Of a DNA stretch of 64,000 nt, positions 20,913-29,919 are shown in pieces. The notes beneath the pieces are model-generated. The model was not told the DNA's origin. It did no database searches and worked only from the letters and a program-made list of their open reading frames with translations. Position 1 is the stretch's first letter. Each line of letters starts with the position of its first letter. Source of the DNA: Cupriavidus taiwanensis (lineage in GTDB: Bacteria > Pseudomonadota > Gammaproteobacteria > Burkholderiales > Burkholderiaceae); NCBI RefSeq assembly GCF_900250115.1, contig NZ_LT984803.1, positions 2,507,583 to 2,571,582 of the forward strand. Reading direction: 5' to 3'. Position numbers and translations under genes: made by a program.

Positions 20913-20941
20913 GGTTCTGTACGGCATCGTCGGACAGAACC
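20913..20941 (+). promoter_or_regulatory. Inverted repeat upstream of galU
   Basis: Perfect 8-bp arms GGTTCTGT (20913-20920) and ACAGAACC (20934-20941), spaced by 13 bases, end 63 bases before the galU start. Either an operator or a leader hairpin. No promoter consensus is clear. Confidence 0.4.
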
Positions 20942-21004
20942 GGACAGACGGCGCCCACGCCGGCTGGCAGGGTTATGGACTGGAATCTGAGAGGTACACC
21001 TGAT

Positions 21005-21895
21005 ATGGAAAATCGCGTCACCAAGGCTGTGTTCCCGGTTGCGGGCCTGGGCACCCGCTTCCTGCCAGCCACCAAGGCCAGCCCCAAGGAAATGCTTCCG
21101 GTGGTGGACAAGCCGCTGATCCAGTACGCCGTGGAAGAGGCCATGGCCGCCGGCATTACTGAGATGATCTTTGTGACTGGCCGCTCCAAGCGCGCCATCG
21201 AGGACCATTTCGACAAGGCCTTCGAACTGGAAGTGGAGCTCGAGGCCAAGAACAAGCAGGCGCTGCTGGACGTGGTGCGTTCGATCAAGCCGGCCAATGT
21301 CGAGTGCTATTACGTGCGCCAGCCCGAGGCGCTGGGGCTGGGTCACGCGGTGCTGTGCGCGGCCAAGCTGGTGGGCGACACCCCGTTCGCGGTGATGCTG
21401 GCCGATGACCTGATCGACGGCAAGCCGCCGGTGATGAAGCAGATGGTGGATGCCTTCAACCACTACAACTGCTCGGTGCTGGGCGTCGAGGAGATCACGC
21501 CGGAGCAGAGCCGCTCCTATGGCGTGATCGATGGCCGCGAATGGGACGAAGACGTGATCAAGGTTTCGGGCATCGTCGAGAAGCCGGCGCCGGAAGATGC
21601 GCCGTCCAACCTCGGCGTGGTCGGGCGCTACATCCTGACGCCGCGCATCTTCGACCACCTGCGCGAACTCAAGCCCGGCGCCGGCGGCGAGCTGCAGCTC
21701 ACCGACGCGATCCAGTCGCTGCTGGGCCAGGAGCAGGTGCTGGCCTACCGCTACCAGGGCCGCCGCTACGACTGCGGCAGCAAGCTGGGCTACCTCAAGG
21801 CGACCGTCGAGTTCGCGCTGAAGCACCCCGAAGTGGGCACCGATTTCAGCGCCTACCTGGAATCGCGCGAACACTTGAACGGCCTGGGCCGCTGA
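21005..21895 (+). CDS. galU: UTP-glucose-1-phosphate uridylyltransferase
   Basis: 296-residue enzyme making UDP-glucose from UTP and glucose 1-phosphate, a precursor for cell-surface polysaccharide and lipopolysaccharide. The nucleotide-binding start [17 protein letters not shown] lies at about residues 15-31 and the sugar-binding ADDLIDG follows. [13 protein letters not shown] and the C-terminal [11 protein letters not shown] complete the fold. I chose ATG 21005 ([14 protein letters not shown]), which matches the family. An in-frame ATG ten codons earlier is possible, since the GAGG at 20991-20994 is ten bases upstream of the chosen codon. A classic intrinsic terminator follows the stop by 22 bases. 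Confidence 0.95.
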   Translation: MENRVTKAVFPVAGLGTRFLPATKASPKEMLPVVDKPLIQYAVEEAMAAGITEMIFVTGRSKRAIEDHFDKAFELEVELEAKNKQALLDVVRSIKPANVECYYVRQPEALGLGHAVLCAAKLVGDTPFAVMLADDLIDGKPPVMKQMVDAFNHYNCSVLGVEEITPEQSRSYGVIDGREWDEDVIKVSGIVEKPAPEDAPSNLGVVGRYILTPRIFDHLRELKPGAGGELQLTDAIQSLLGQEQVLAYRYQGRRYDCGSKLGYLKATVEFALKHPEVGTDFSAYLESREHLNGLGR

Positions 21896-21917
21896 GTTCG
21901 CCGTCGCGGGCACCAAG

Positions 21918-21945
21918 AAAAAGCCGCTTTCGAGCGGCTTTTTCT
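21918..21945 (+). terminator. Intrinsic terminator after galU
   Basis: Perfect 11-bp stem AAAAAGCCGCT / TTCG / AGCGGCTTTTT (21918-21943) followed by CT-rich bases. The A-run on the other strand makes it usable for the convergent tusA transcript as well. Confidence 0.92.
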
Positions 21946-21999
21946 CTATCGGACGGTCGAGCGCTGCCAGCCCCGCGGCCGGCACCGGTCAGCAAACCC

Positions 22000-22227
22000 T
22001 CAGCGACGGCGCATGTAGAACACGAACACCTTGTCCACTTCCGAGTGCGACAGCAGCTCGTTGCCGGTCTGCTTGGCAAAGGCCTGGAAATCGCGCGTGG
22101 CGCCGGGATCGGTGGCCAGCACCTTGAGCACGTCGCCGCTGGCCATGTCGGCCAGGGCCTTCTTGGTGCGCAGGATCGGCAGCGGGCAGTTCAGGCCGCG
22201 CGCATCCACTTCTTTCTGGAACTCCAT
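22000..22227 (-). CDS. tusA: TusA family sulfurtransferase
   Basis: 75-residue small sulfur carrier of the TusA (SirA-like) family. These proteins accept persulfide sulfur from a cysteine desulfurase and pass it on for tRNA 2-thiouridine, molybdopterin or related pathways. The active Cys is at residue 14 in GLNCPLPILRTK, with the family Pro pair after it. ATG 22227 gives the usual length, with GAAGAG upstream. It lies 52 bp downstream of a Nudix gene on the same strand and is the likely last gene of that run, ending at the bidirectional terminator shared with galU. Which sulfur pathway it serves cannot be read here. Confidence 0.88.
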   Translation of the reverse strand: MEFQKEVDARGLNCPLPILRTKKALADMASGDVLKVLATDPGATRDFQAFAKQTGNELLSHSEVDKVFVFYMRRR

Positions 22228-22279
22228 TCGTCTCTTCCTCTGATGCTTGGGGGCTGGAGGCTGGCTGAAAAAACCGGCC

Positions 22280-22864
22280 TTACCAGCGGTATTGTAGCGA
22301 AGCCCCGACCTGGCTGAAGTCGTGGGGGCGGCGCGGGTCCGGAATGTCGGCGCCGGTCTGGCGATCGAAGAAGCGCACCGGGTAGCCCCGCGCGGCAAGC
22401 CAGTCGGCCACGGCGAAGCCGGTTCCGGCTGACCACACGCGCACATCCTCGGGCGCCACCAGCTTGTACTCGGCCAGTTCCTCGGACAGTGCCACGGTAC
22501 CGGTGGCCTTGACGTGATAGGCGATGATCAGCTCGTTCTTGCGCATGAACTCGTAGACGCCGATCAGCGCGACCGACTCGGTATCGAGGTTGGTCTCCTC
22601 CTTCAGCTCGCGCGCCACGCCGAGTTCGGGCGGCTCGTCGCGCTCCAGGAAGCCGGTGACCAGCGCAAACATCGTCTCCGGCCACGCGGCGTTGCGCGCC
22701 AGCAGCAGCTTGTCCTGGTACTCCACCACCGCCGCCAGCACCGGCAGCGGGTTGTTCCAGTGCACGAAGCCGCAGTCCTGCTGCACGCAGGCGTGGCGTT
22801 CGCGCCCGGACAGCGGCAGCAGTTCCAGCGGCGCGCCGCACTGCGGGCAGAATCGGTATGGCAT
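22280..22864 (-). CDS. Nudix hydrolase with N-terminal zinc ribbon
   Basis: 194-residue Nudix family pyrophosphohydrolase. An N-terminal four-cysteine zinc ribbon is visible (CPQCG at residues 6-10 and CVQQDC at residues 25-30), as in NudC-like proteins. The Nudix box is GFLERDEPPELGVARELKEE, continuing TNL, so the usual Gly near the box end is replaced by Asn. NudC-type enzymes remove NAD caps or hydrolyse NADH, but this protein lacks the long NudC N-terminal domain, so the substrate is open. Adjacent to threonine aldolase (46 bp) and tusA (52 bp) on the same strand. Confidence 0.85.
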   Translation of the reverse strand: MPYRFCPQCGAPLELLPLSGRERHACVQQDCGFVHWNNPLPVLAAVVEYQDKLLLARNAAWPETMFALVTGFLERDEPPELGVARELKEETNLDTESVALIGVYEFMRKNELIIAYHVKATGTVALSEELAEYKLVAPEDVRVWSAGTGFAVADWLAARGYPVRFFDRQTGADIPDPRRPHDFSQVGASLQYRW

Positions 22865-22910
22865 GGGGGCTCCTGAGTCTTGTCGTTACGAGTATGGCGG
22901 GATTGTCCCG

Positions 22911-23942
22911 CTATGCGCCGCAGGCGACGCGCATGTCCGCGGCCAGCGCCTCCACGGTCTGCGGCTGCAGGTCCCACGAACACATGAAGCGGCAGCCGCC
23001 CGCGCCGATAAAGGTGTAGAAGCGCCAGCCCTTTGCGCGCAGCGCCTCGATCGCCGGCAGCGGCAGCTCGGCGAAGACCGCATTGGATTGCGTCGGGAAC
23101 ATGATGCGCACGCCCGGGATCTCGCGGATGCGCTGCTGCAGCAGTTGCGCCATCGCATTGGCATGGCGCGCGTTGGCGAGCCACACGTCGTTCTCGAGCA
23201 AACCCAGCCACGGCGCGGAGATAAAGCGCATCTTCGACGCCAGCTGCCCGGCCTGCTTGACGCGGTAGGCAAAGTCCTCGGCCAGGCGGCGGTCGAAGAA
23301 CACCACCGCCTCGCCCACCGGCAGCCCGTTCTTGGTGCCGCCGAAGCACAGCACGTCGACGCCCGCGCGCCAGGTGATCTCGGAAGGATGCACGCCCAGC
23401 GACGCCACCGCGTTGGCGAAGCGCGCGCCGTCCATGTGCACGCGCAACTGCCGGCGCTTGGCGATGGCGGCGATGGCGCGCACCTCTTCGACGCTGTAGA
23501 CGGTGCCGACTTCGGTCGACTGCGTCAGCGACACCACCTTGGGCTTGGGGTAATGGATGTCGGCGCGGCGCGTGACCAGCGCCTCGACCGCATCGGGCGT
23601 GAGCTTGCCGTGCGCGCCCGGCGCGGTCAGCAGCTTGGAGCCGTTGGAGAAGAACTCCGGCCCGCCGCATTCGTCGGTCTCGATATGCGCCAGCTCGTGG
23701 CAGATCACCGAGTGGTACGACTGGCACAGCGCCGACAGCGCCAGCGAATTGGCCGCCGTGCCGTTGAACACGAAGAACACTTCGCAATCGGTCTGGAACA
23801 GGTCGCGGATCCGGTCGCAGACCTTCTGCGTCCAGGTATCGTCGCCATAGGCCTGCTCATGGCCGCTGCCGTTGGCTTCCAGGAAATACTTGAGCGATTC
23901 CGGGCAGAAGCCGGCGTAGTTGTCGGAGGCGAAGTGCTGCAT
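22911..23942 (-). CDS. ltaE: Low-specificity L-threonine aldolase-type PLP lyase
   Basis: 343-residue fold-type I pyridoxal-phosphate enzyme of the threonine aldolase / beta-eliminating lyase family. It cleaves threonine or allo-threonine to glycine and acetaldehyde. The family start DNYAGFCPES, the cofactor region VFNGTAANSLAL, HMDGARFANA (Asp contacting the pyridine nitrogen) and the Schiff-base Lys in CFGGTKNG are all present. ATG 23942 fits the family; the frame is open upstream into the tautomerase gene, which is read in another frame. Gap to that gene is 28 bp, so they are probably cotranscribed. Substrate stereochemistry is not readable. Confidence 0.88.
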   Translation of the reverse strand: MQHFASDNYAGFCPESLKYFLEANGSGHEQAYGDDTWTQKVCDRIRDLFQTDCEVFFVFNGTAANSLALSALCQSYHSVICHELAHIETDECGGPEFFSNGSKLLTAPGAHGKLTPDAVEALVTRRADIHYPKPKVVSLTQSTEVGTVYSVEEVRAIAAIAKRRQLRVHMDGARFANAVASLGVHPSEITWRAGVDVLCFGGTKNGLPVGEAVVFFDRRLAEDFAYRVKQAGQLASKMRFISAPWLGLLENDVWLANARHANAMAQLLQQRIREIPGVRIMFPTQSNAVFAELPLPAIEALRAKGWRFYTFIGAGGCRFMCSWDLQPQTVEALAADMRVACGA

Positions 23943-23970
23943 GGTGTTCAGTGTTGAGCGGCCTGGCGCC

Positions 23971-24159
23971 TTACTTCTTGTCGGCCCACAGCTCGCCGCC
24001 GGTGGACCAGTTCTCGCGCTTGATGTCGGTGATGATGATGTCGACCGCCGACGGCGAGCAGCCCAGCGTTTCGCAGCTGACGCGGGTGACTTCCTCGACA
24101 AACTTGCGCTTCTGCTCGATGGTGCGGCCTTCAAACATTTCGACGTGGAAAGTCGGCAT
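23971..24159 (-). CDS. 4-oxalocrotonate tautomerase family protein
   Basis: 62-residue tautomerase-superfamily protein. The catalytic Pro is residue 2 (Pro1 after Met removal, MPTFHVEMFEGRT). The length is that of hexameric 4-OT enzymes, with the IIITDIKRENWSTGG C-terminal segment typical of the family. It lies between a class II aldolase and a threonine aldolase on the same strand, 55 and 28 bp apart. This suggests a small operon handling keto or enol intermediates; the compound is not identifiable. Conserved Arg and Phe positions were not checked against a structure. Confidence 0.85.
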   Translation of the reverse strand: MPTFHVEMFEGRTIEQKRKFVEEVTRVSCETLGCSPSAVDIIITDIKRENWSTGGELWADKK

Positions 24160-24214
24160 ACATTGCTCCTGTGCTTGATTGATTGTTGTGGTCCGGGCGG
24201 GGAAGCTCTCCCCT

Positions 24215-24988
24215 TCAGTCCCGGTAGGAAGGATCGATTCTATCCAGTTTGCGCAGCAGCGCGGGCCACTCCATCACGCCCTCGACCGCGCCGTTGTCAT
24301 AGAGCTGGGCGGAGGTCTTGTCCGCCACGGCGGCGCCGGGCTGCACCAGCGCGCCGCCCGCCTGCGCCGCGATCTGGACTTCGCAGGCCTTGATCAGCGT
24401 CGCCATCAGCACATAGGCTTCGGCCACGGTGCGCCCCACCGTCAGCGTGCCGTGGTTGCGCAACAGCAGGGCCGGATGCGCGCCCAGCGATGCGGTCAGC
24501 CGGGCGCCCTCGGCCGGGGTGAAGGCCAGGCCCTCGTAGTCGTGGTAGCCGATGCGTCCATGGAAACGCATGGCATGCTGCGACAGCGGCAGCAGCCCCG
24601 CCGCCTGCGCCGACACGGCAATGCCGGCGGTGTTATGCAGGTGCATCACGCACATCGCGTCGGCGCGCGCGGCATGCACCGCGGCGTGCAGCGCAAAGCC
24701 GGTCACGTTGACCGGATGCACGGTATCGCCGACGACTTCGCCGCGGCCGTTGATCTTGACCAGGTCGCTGGCGCGAATCTCGTCGAAGGCAAAGCCGAAC
24801 GGGTTGATCAGGAAGTGATCCGGCTCGCCCGGCACCGTGGCCGAGATATGGGTGTAGATCAGGTCATCCCAGCCCGCGCGCGCGGCCAGGCGATAGGCGC
24901 CCGCGAGGTCGACGCGCACGCGCTGCTCTTCGGCCGAGACGGGATGGGAAGCGCCCGCGGCGCGCGCGGGCTGCAAGGCAAAAGACAT
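24215..24988 (-). CDS. Class II aldolase/adducin family protein
   Basis: 257-residue zinc-dependent class II aldolase/adducin-type protein, related to fuculose-phosphate aldolase and to decarboxylating enzymes of the same fold. Metal-ligand histidines are seen in MHLHNTAG, plus a later His in RNHGTLTVG. The acidic catalytic segment HDYEGLAF is intact, and THISATVPGEPDHFLINPFG near residues 47-66 is the conserved N-terminal part. ATG 24988 was chosen because the upstream frame encodes an unlikely Arg/Pro-rich stretch. It is 133 bp downstream of an MFS gene and starts the metabolic run ending at tusA. The substrate is not known. Confidence 0.85.
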   Translation of the reverse strand: MSFALQPARAAGASHPVSAEEQRVRVDLAGAYRLAARAGWDDLIYTHISATVPGEPDHFLINPFGFAFDEIRASDLVKINGRGEVVGDTVHPVNVTGFALHAAVHAARADAMCVMHLHNTAGIAVSAQAAGLLPLSQHAMRFHGRIGYHDYEGLAFTPAEGARLTASLGAHPALLLRNHGTLTVGRTVAEAYVLMATLIKACEVQIAAQAGGALVQPGAAVADKTSAQLYDNGAVEGVMEWPALLRKLDRIDPSYRD

Positions 24989-25121
24989 GGGGTCGCTCCT
25001 GCGCCGCCCGGTCTGGCGTGCCGGGTACGGCCCGGCCTTCTGTGCCGCGCCGCGGGACCGCGATGCCGGCAGACCCGGCCGCAAGCCCTCGCGCGGCGCG
25101 CCGGACGGCAAAGGCGATACT

Positions 25122-26402
25122 TTAGCGCACCTTGGCGTCCGGGCTCGGGCTGGTGCCGGCGGCCGGCAACGGCCACGCGCGGCGCATCCAGGCGAACACC
25201 AGCGCGCCCAGCGCCAGTGCCGCCGCGGCGCACGCCAGCGAACTGGCAAAGCCGCCGCTGCGTGCCACCAGCGCGGTCGCCAGCGGCGGGCCGGCGATCT
25301 GGCCGAGGCCGTAGGACGCGGTCATCAGGCCCATCAGCCGTGGGGCGTGCGGCCCCCACAGCCGCCGCGCCTCGCGCATCGCAAACGCCACCAGCGCGGT
25401 AAAGGGCAGGCCGGCCAGCAGGCTGCTGACGGCAAAGCCGGCCACGCTCGGGAACACCACCGCGATCGCCACGCCTAGCGCCTGCATGCCGTACAGCAGC
25501 GCTAGCAGCTTGCGGTTGTCGTGCGCCATGCCGATCCGCGTTGCCACGAACGCGCCCACCGCCACGCCCGCGCCGAAGATCGGCCAGAACAGGTCGGCCC
25601 ACACCGTGCCGGGCAGCGCTTCGCGCGCGATCACGGGCAAGAAGGTCGCGGTGATGATGTAGCCGAAGCCGGCCAGGCCGTAGGCCAGGGTCAGCGCCCA
25701 GGTCTGGGCATCGAGCCGGACCGTGCCGGCACCGGCACGGTCCGGCGAAGCTGCCGGCGCCGCTGCGGCCAGGGCGGCGGGGGCGGCGAAAATCCGCCAG
25801 ACACCAGCCACCAGCACCACCGCCAGCGCGGTAAAGGCAAGCCAGCCATGGTCCGCATGCCAGCCCGCGCCGACCATGCCGGACGCGCCCAGCCCGGTGA
25901 CCACGATGCCCAGGCCCGGGCCGCAGAAGATCAGCCCGCCCAGTTCCGGCCGGCCCAGCTCGGCCAGCCGCTGCAGGCACCAGGCGGCGGTGTAGACCAT
26001 CACCAGGGCGCTGGCCACGCCCGCGGCGGCGCGCCACAGCGACCACGCCGGCATGCCGCCCGGCAAGGCCATGCCCAGCGTCAGCAGCACCGTCGCCACC
26101 AGGCCCAAGCGCACCATGCGCACCGCGTCGGGCCGGATGAACAGGCACACCGCGGCGCCGACGAAGTACCCGATGTAGTTCACCGTCGCCAGCCAGCCGC
26201 CCTGGTCAAGCGTGACCGTGCCGTCATGCAACATCATCGGCAGCAGCGGCGTAAAGGCGAAGCGGCCGATGCCCATCACCACCGCCAGCGACACCAGCCC
26301 GGCCAGCGCCACCGCAAACGGGCCGGCGGCGCGACGCCGCGCGGCCGCGGCCGCGACGCGCGCGGCAGGGTGTTCGGAGTCCAGGCTGTGCGGGGTAGGC
26401 AT
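25122..26402 (-). CDS. YbfB/YjiJ family MFS transporter
   Basis: 426-residue major facilitator-like membrane protein of the YbfB/YjiJ family. About twelve hydrophobic helices are visible, with the family signature near helix 1 (VVMGIGRFAFTPLLPMM, residues about 41-57) and NYIGYFVGA in helix 2. Between helices 6 and 7 there is an Ala-rich cytoplasmic linker (about residues 205-225). Family members are usually next to LysR regulators, and here a LysR gene is divergent with a perfect T-N11-A operator between them. Substrate unknown. It probably supplies the downstream aldolase and tautomerase genes, an inference from position only. Confidence 0.85.
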   Translation of the reverse strand: MPTPHSLDSEHPAARVAAAAARRRAAGPFAVALAGLVSLAVVMGIGRFAFTPLLPMMLHDGTVTLDQGGWLATVNYIGYFVGAAVCLFIRPDAVRMVRLGLVATVLLTLGMALPGGMPAWSLWRAAAGVASALVMVYTAAWCLQRLAELGRPELGGLIFCGPGLGIVVTGLGASGMVGAGWHADHGWLAFTALAVVLVAGVWRIFAAPAALAAAAPAASPDRAGAGTVRLDAQTWALTLAYGLAGFGYIITATFLPVIAREALPGTVWADLFWPIFGAGVAVGAFVATRIGMAHDNRKLLALLYGMQALGVAIAVVFPSVAGFAVSSLLAGLPFTALVAFAMREARRLWGPHAPRLMGLMTASYGLGQIAGPPLATALVARSGGFASSLACAAAALALGALVFAWMRRAWPLPAAGTSPSPDAKVR

Positions 26403-26464
26403 GAGGGGCGGCTGCGGGGGACAGCGGTTGCATTGCGATCCCTGTATGCTACGCTGCCATCATC

Positions 26465-26489
26465 ATCTTGAAACATGAATTCTCAAGAT
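26465..26489. promoter_or_regulatory. LysR-type operator (T-N11-A) in divergent gap
   Basis: ATCTTGA (26465-26471), 11 bases, TCAAGAT (26483-26489): a perfect 7-bp inverted repeat with the TTGA-N11-TCAA spacing of LysR-regulator boxes. It is 44 bases before the LysR ATG and 63 bases before the divergent MFS start, the usual position for autoregulation plus target control. Confidence 0.75.
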
Positions 26490-26532
26490 GCCAGCCATTC
26501 TGAAATCTGATGGATTACCCGGGAGCCGCACC

Positions 26533-27432
26533 ATGGATCTTGCCGCGCTGGAGATTTTCCGCGCCGTCGTCGAAGCTGGCGGCGTCACCCGCGCAGCCGA
26601 GCGGCTGCACCGGGTGCAGTCCAATGTCACCACCCGCATCCGCCAGCTGGAGCAGTCGCTGGGCGTCGACCTGTTCGTGCGCGACGGCCGGCGCATGGTG
26701 CTGACGCCGCCGGGCCAGACCCTGTTCGACTACGCCTGCCGGATCCTGACCCTGACCGAAGAAGCGCGCCAGGCGGTATTGCCGGCCCGCCCGCATGGCC
26801 GGCTGCGCATCGCCTCGATGGAAAGCACTGCCGCCAGCCGCCTGCCCGGGGTGCTGGCCGCGTATCACCAGGCCTGGCCCGAGGTGCAGCTGGAACTGGT
26901 GACGCTGGCCACGCGGCAGGCGTTCGATGCGCTGGCGCGCTTCGAGGTGGACTGCGCCTTCGTCGCCGAGCCGCTCGCCGATCCGGCGCTGCGCGCGGTG
27001 CCGGTGTTCGAGGAAGAGCTGGTGGTGATCACGCGCGAGCACCATCGCCCGGTACGCGGCGCGGCCGACCTGGAGGTGCCGACGCTGCTGGCGTTCGAGC
27101 CGGGCTGCAACTACCGCGCGCGGCTCGAGACCTGGTACGGCTCCGGCACCGCGCCGACGCCGCGCGTGCTGCAACTCAGCTCCTACCATGCCATCGTCGC
27201 CTGCGTCGCGGCCGGCATTGGCGCGGCGATCGTGCCGAGCTCCGTGCTCGGCCTGTACCGCGACCTGCCCGCCATCCGGCAGCACAGCCTGGGCGCGGCG
27301 GGCCGGGTGCGCACGCTGCTGGCGTGGCAGCCGTCGATGGCCAGCGCCGCGCTGCATGCGCTGGTCGAGGCCCTGCCCGAACTCACGCCGGCACCGCCCG
27401 GCGCGGCCGGCCCCGAACTGGCGGCGGCCTGA
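26533..27432 (+). CDS. LysR family transcriptional regulator
   Basis: 299-residue LysR-type regulator. The N-terminal helix-turn-helix (residues about 3-60) contains GGVTRAAERLHRVQSNVTTR, followed by the linker and an effector-binding domain beginning near RLRIASMESTAASRLP. This resembles the subgroup of regulators found with YbfB-type transporters. I chose ATG 26533 with GGGAG seven bases upstream; an earlier in-frame ATG at 26488 would lie inside the operator palindrome and is unlikely. It is divergent from the MFS gene, and the operator in the gap supports its control of that gene. The inducer is unknown. Confidence 0.9.
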   Translation: MDLAALEIFRAVVEAGGVTRAAERLHRVQSNVTTRIRQLEQSLGVDLFVRDGRRMVLTPPGQTLFDYACRILTLTEEARQAVLPARPHGRLRIASMESTAASRLPGVLAAYHQAWPEVQLELVTLATRQAFDALARFEVDCAFVAEPLADPALRAVPVFEEELVVITREHHRPVRGAADLEVPTLLAFEPGCNYRARLETWYGSGTAPTPRVLQLSSYHAIVACVAAGIGAAIVPSSVLGLYRDLPAIRQHSLGAAGRVRTLLAWQPSMASAALHALVEALPELTPAPPGAAGPELAAA

Positions 27433-27516
27433 CCGGCGGGGCCGCGTGCAAGATGTGCCCGGTGGCCTACACTTGAAGTGGCGTCACCACGGCACCTTGC
27501 CTGCCCCGCTCCTGCC

Positions 27517-28968
27517 ATGAACCCTGCCACCGCGTTGCTGCGGGCCTTCCGGCTGCTGGCCAGCCTGGCGCTGGCATGCTGCGCCCTTGCCTTCGGCGGC
27601 AGCGGCGCCGCGGCCCCGCCGGCGGGCACCACGGCCACGGCCACCGCGCCGGTCTACGTGATTCCGTTGAAAGGCGCGGTCAGCCCGGCCAGTGCCAGCT
27701 TTATCCTGCGCGGCATGGCGCGCGCGCGCGAAGCCGGCGCGCAGCTGGTGGTGCTCGAAATGGACACGCCCGGCGGGCTGGATGCATCGATGCGCGAGAT
27801 CATCCAGGCGATCCTGGCCTCGCCGGTGCCCGTGGCCAGCTATGTCTATCCCGGCGGAGCGCGCGCGGCCAGCGCGGGCACCTACATCCTCTACGCCAGC
27901 CATATCGCGGCGATGGCGCCGGGCACCAACCTGGGCGCGGCCACGCCGGTGCAGGTCGGCATCGGCGGGCCGCAGAAGCCTGAGTCCCTGCCCGGCGCCC
28001 GACCCGCTTCGGCGCCCGCCAGCGAGCCCGCGTCGGGCGACACCATGGCGCGCAAGCAGATGCACGATGCCTCGGCCTATATCCGCGGGCTGGCGCAACT
28101 GCGCGGACGCAACGCCGAGTGGGCCGAGCGCGCGGTACGCGAGTCGGTCAGCCTGTCGGCGGACGAAGCGCTGGCCCAGCACGTGGTCGACCTGGTAGCC
28201 GCCGACCTGCCCGCGCTGCTGCGACAGGCCGAGGGACGCAAGCTCACCGCGGCGGGCGGCAAGGCCAGCGTGCTGCACACCGCCAATGCCCCGGTGGTGA
28301 CGCTGGAGCCGGACTGGCGCAACCGCTTCCTGGCCGTGATCACCGAGCCCAGCGTGGCCCTGTTGCTGATGATGATCGGCATTTACGCGCTGATCTTCGA
28401 GTTTTCGACGCCGGGCATGGTGGTGCCGGGCATCGTCGGCGCAATCTGCCTGCTGCTGGCGCTGTTCGCGCTGCACATGCTGCCGGTGAACTACGCCGGG
28501 CTGGCGCTGGTGGCGTTGGGCATCGGCTGCATGGTGGCGGAACTGTTCCTGCCGACGTTCGGCGCGCTTGGCGTCGGCGGCATCGTCGCCTTCGCCTTCG
28601 GCGCGGTGATGCTGATCGACACCGACGTGCCGGGCTTTGGCGTGCCGCTGCCGATGGTGGCGGCGCTGTCGGCGCTGTCGGCGGTGTTCGTGTTCGGCAT
28701 GTCGGCGCTGCTGGTGCGCTCGCGCAAGCGCCCGGTGGTCAGCGGCGCCGACACGCTGGTCGGCAGCCGCGGGGAGCTGCTCGACGACCTGCGCGAGGAA
28801 GGCTGGGCCAGCGTGCGCGGCGAGACCTGGCGCGTGCGCAGCGCCACCCCGCTGGCGCGCGGCACGCCGGTGCTGGTCACCGGACGCAGTGGCCTGGTGC
28901 TCGAAGTGATCGCCGCGGGCAGCGCGCCGGCCTCCTCTTCCCCATCGACCCCTGACACGGGAGCCTGA
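27517..28968 (+). CDS. NfeD-type membrane serine protease (long form)
   Basis: 483-residue membrane-bound ClpP-class protease of the long NfeD family, known in archaea to cleave the partner stomatin. Order: signal peptide (residues 1-32), ClpP-like domain with DTPGGLD and the catalytic Ser in RAASAGTYI, a Lys in [16 protein letters not shown] as the likely dyad base, then four to five membrane helices (about residues 285-410), then a C-terminal OB-fold domain with the start [11 protein letters not shown]. An extra Pro/Ala/Ser-rich insert is seen near residues 160-180. The partner slipin gene follows two bases after the stop, a conserved pair. Its role is membrane protein quality control by family knowledge. 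Confidence 0.88.
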   Translation: MNPATALLRAFRLLASLALACCALAFGGSGAAAPPAGTTATATAPVYVIPLKGAVSPASASFILRGMARAREAGAQLVVLEMDTPGGLDASMREIIQAILASPVPVASYVYPGGARAASAGTYILYASHIAAMAPGTNLGAATPVQVGIGGPQKPESLPGARPASAPASEPASGDTMARKQMHDASAYIRGLAQLRGRNAEWAERAVRESVSLSADEALAQHVVDLVAADLPALLRQAEGRKLTAAGGKASVLHTANAPVVTLEPDWRNRFLAVITEPSVALLLMMIGIYALIFEFSTPGMVVPGIVGAICLLLALFALHMLPVNYAGLALVALGIGCMVAELFLPTFGALGVGGIVAFAFGAVMLIDTDVPGFGVPLPMVAALSALSAVFVFGMSALLVRSRKRPVVSGADTLVGSRGELLDDLREEGWASVRGETWRVRSATPLARGTPVLVTGRSGLVLEVIAAGSAPASSSPSTPDTGA

Positions 28969-28970
28969 CC

Positions 28971-29735
28971 ATGGCCTACGGATTCAGCTTCGGCGGTGTG
29001 ATTTTCCTGCTGGCACTGCTGATCATCATGGCGTTCCGCGTGCTGCGCGAATACGAACGCGGCGTGGTGTTCATGCTCGGGCGCTTCTGGAAGGTCAAGG
29101 GCCCGGGACTGGTGCTGCTGATCCCGGCGGTACAGCAGATGGTCAGGGTCGACCTGCGCACGGTGGTGATGGACGTGCCGCCGCAGGACGTGATCTCGCG
29201 CGACAACGTTTCGGTCAAGGTCAATGCGGTGGTGTACTTCCGCGTGGTCGATCCCGAACGCGCCATCATCCAGGTGGCGAACTTCCTCGAAGCCACCAGC
29301 CAGCTGGCACAGACCACGCTGCGCTCGGTGCTGGGCAAGCACGAGCTGGACGAGATGCTGGCCGAGCGCGAGAAGCTCAACCTCGACATCCAGCAGGCGC
29401 TCGACGCGCAGACCGACGCCTGGGGCATCAAGGTGTCGAACGTCGAGATCAAGCACGTCGACCTGAACGAGACCATGGTCCGCGCCATCGCGCGCCAGGC
29501 CGAAGCCGAACGCGAGCGGCGCGCCAAGGTGATCCATGCCGAAGGCGAACTGCAGGCGTCGGAGAAGCTGCTGGAAGCGGCGCAGATGCTGGCGCGGCAG
29601 CCACAGGCCATGCAGCTGCGCTACATGCAGACGCTGACGCAGATCGCCGGCGACAAGAGTTCGACCATCGTGTTTCCGCTGCCGATCGATTTGCTGACGA
29701 CGCTGCGCAGCGCTACGGGGAACACGGAGAAGTAG
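28971..29735 (+). CDS. Slipin (stomatin/prohibitin, SPFH domain) partner of NfeD
   Basis: 254-residue membrane-anchored SPFH protein. One N-terminal hydrophobic helix (residues 8-24) is followed by the stomatin core ([37 protein letters not shown]) and an alpha-helical coiled region rich in Glu, Arg and Ala (about residues 165-215). It ends with a hydrophobic C-terminal motif, [12 protein letters not shown], similar to the segment that NfeD partners recognise in archaeal systems. The ATG lies two bases after nfeD, so they are cotranscribed. It likely forms an oligomeric membrane scaffold for the protease. A paired palindromic repeat follows the stop by about 35 bases. Confidence 0.9.
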   Translation: MAYGFSFGGVIFLLALLIIMAFRVLREYERGVVFMLGRFWKVKGPGLVLLIPAVQQMVRVDLRTVVMDVPPQDVISRDNVSVKVNAVVYFRVVDPERAIIQVANFLEATSQLAQTTLRSVLGKHELDEMLAEREKLNLDIQQALDAQTDAWGIKVSNVEIKHVDLNETMVRAIARQAEAERERRAKVIHAEGELQASEKLLEAAQMLARQPQAMQLRYMQTLTQIAGDKSSTIVFPLPIDLLTTLRSATGNTEK

Positions 29736-29768
29736 GAAAGGAGACTGCCGCAATGCCTGCGGCGGATG

Positions 29769-29893
29769 GCCCCCTCTCCCGCTCGCGGGAGAGGGGTTGG
29801 GGGGAGGGCCGGCGCCTGCCAGGCACGATGCCGAATCACTTCGTGGCAGTTCCGGCCCTCTCCCCGCCCCTCTCCCACAAATGGGAGAGGGGA
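29769..29893. repeat. Dispersed intergenic repeat, paired inverted hairpins
   Basis: Two hairpins in inverted arrangement: CCCCTCTCCCG (29771-29781) / CTCG / CGGGAGAGGGG (29786-29796) followed by TTGGGGGGAGGG, and CCCCTCTCCC (29867-29876) / ACAAAT / GGGAGAGGGG (29883-29892). It lies in the convergent gap between the slipin gene and alaS. Same family as the copies at 9722, 35683 and 54071. Confidence 0.82.
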
Positions 29894-29919
29894 GCAAATC
29901 CGCGATGATCGTTACGCGA

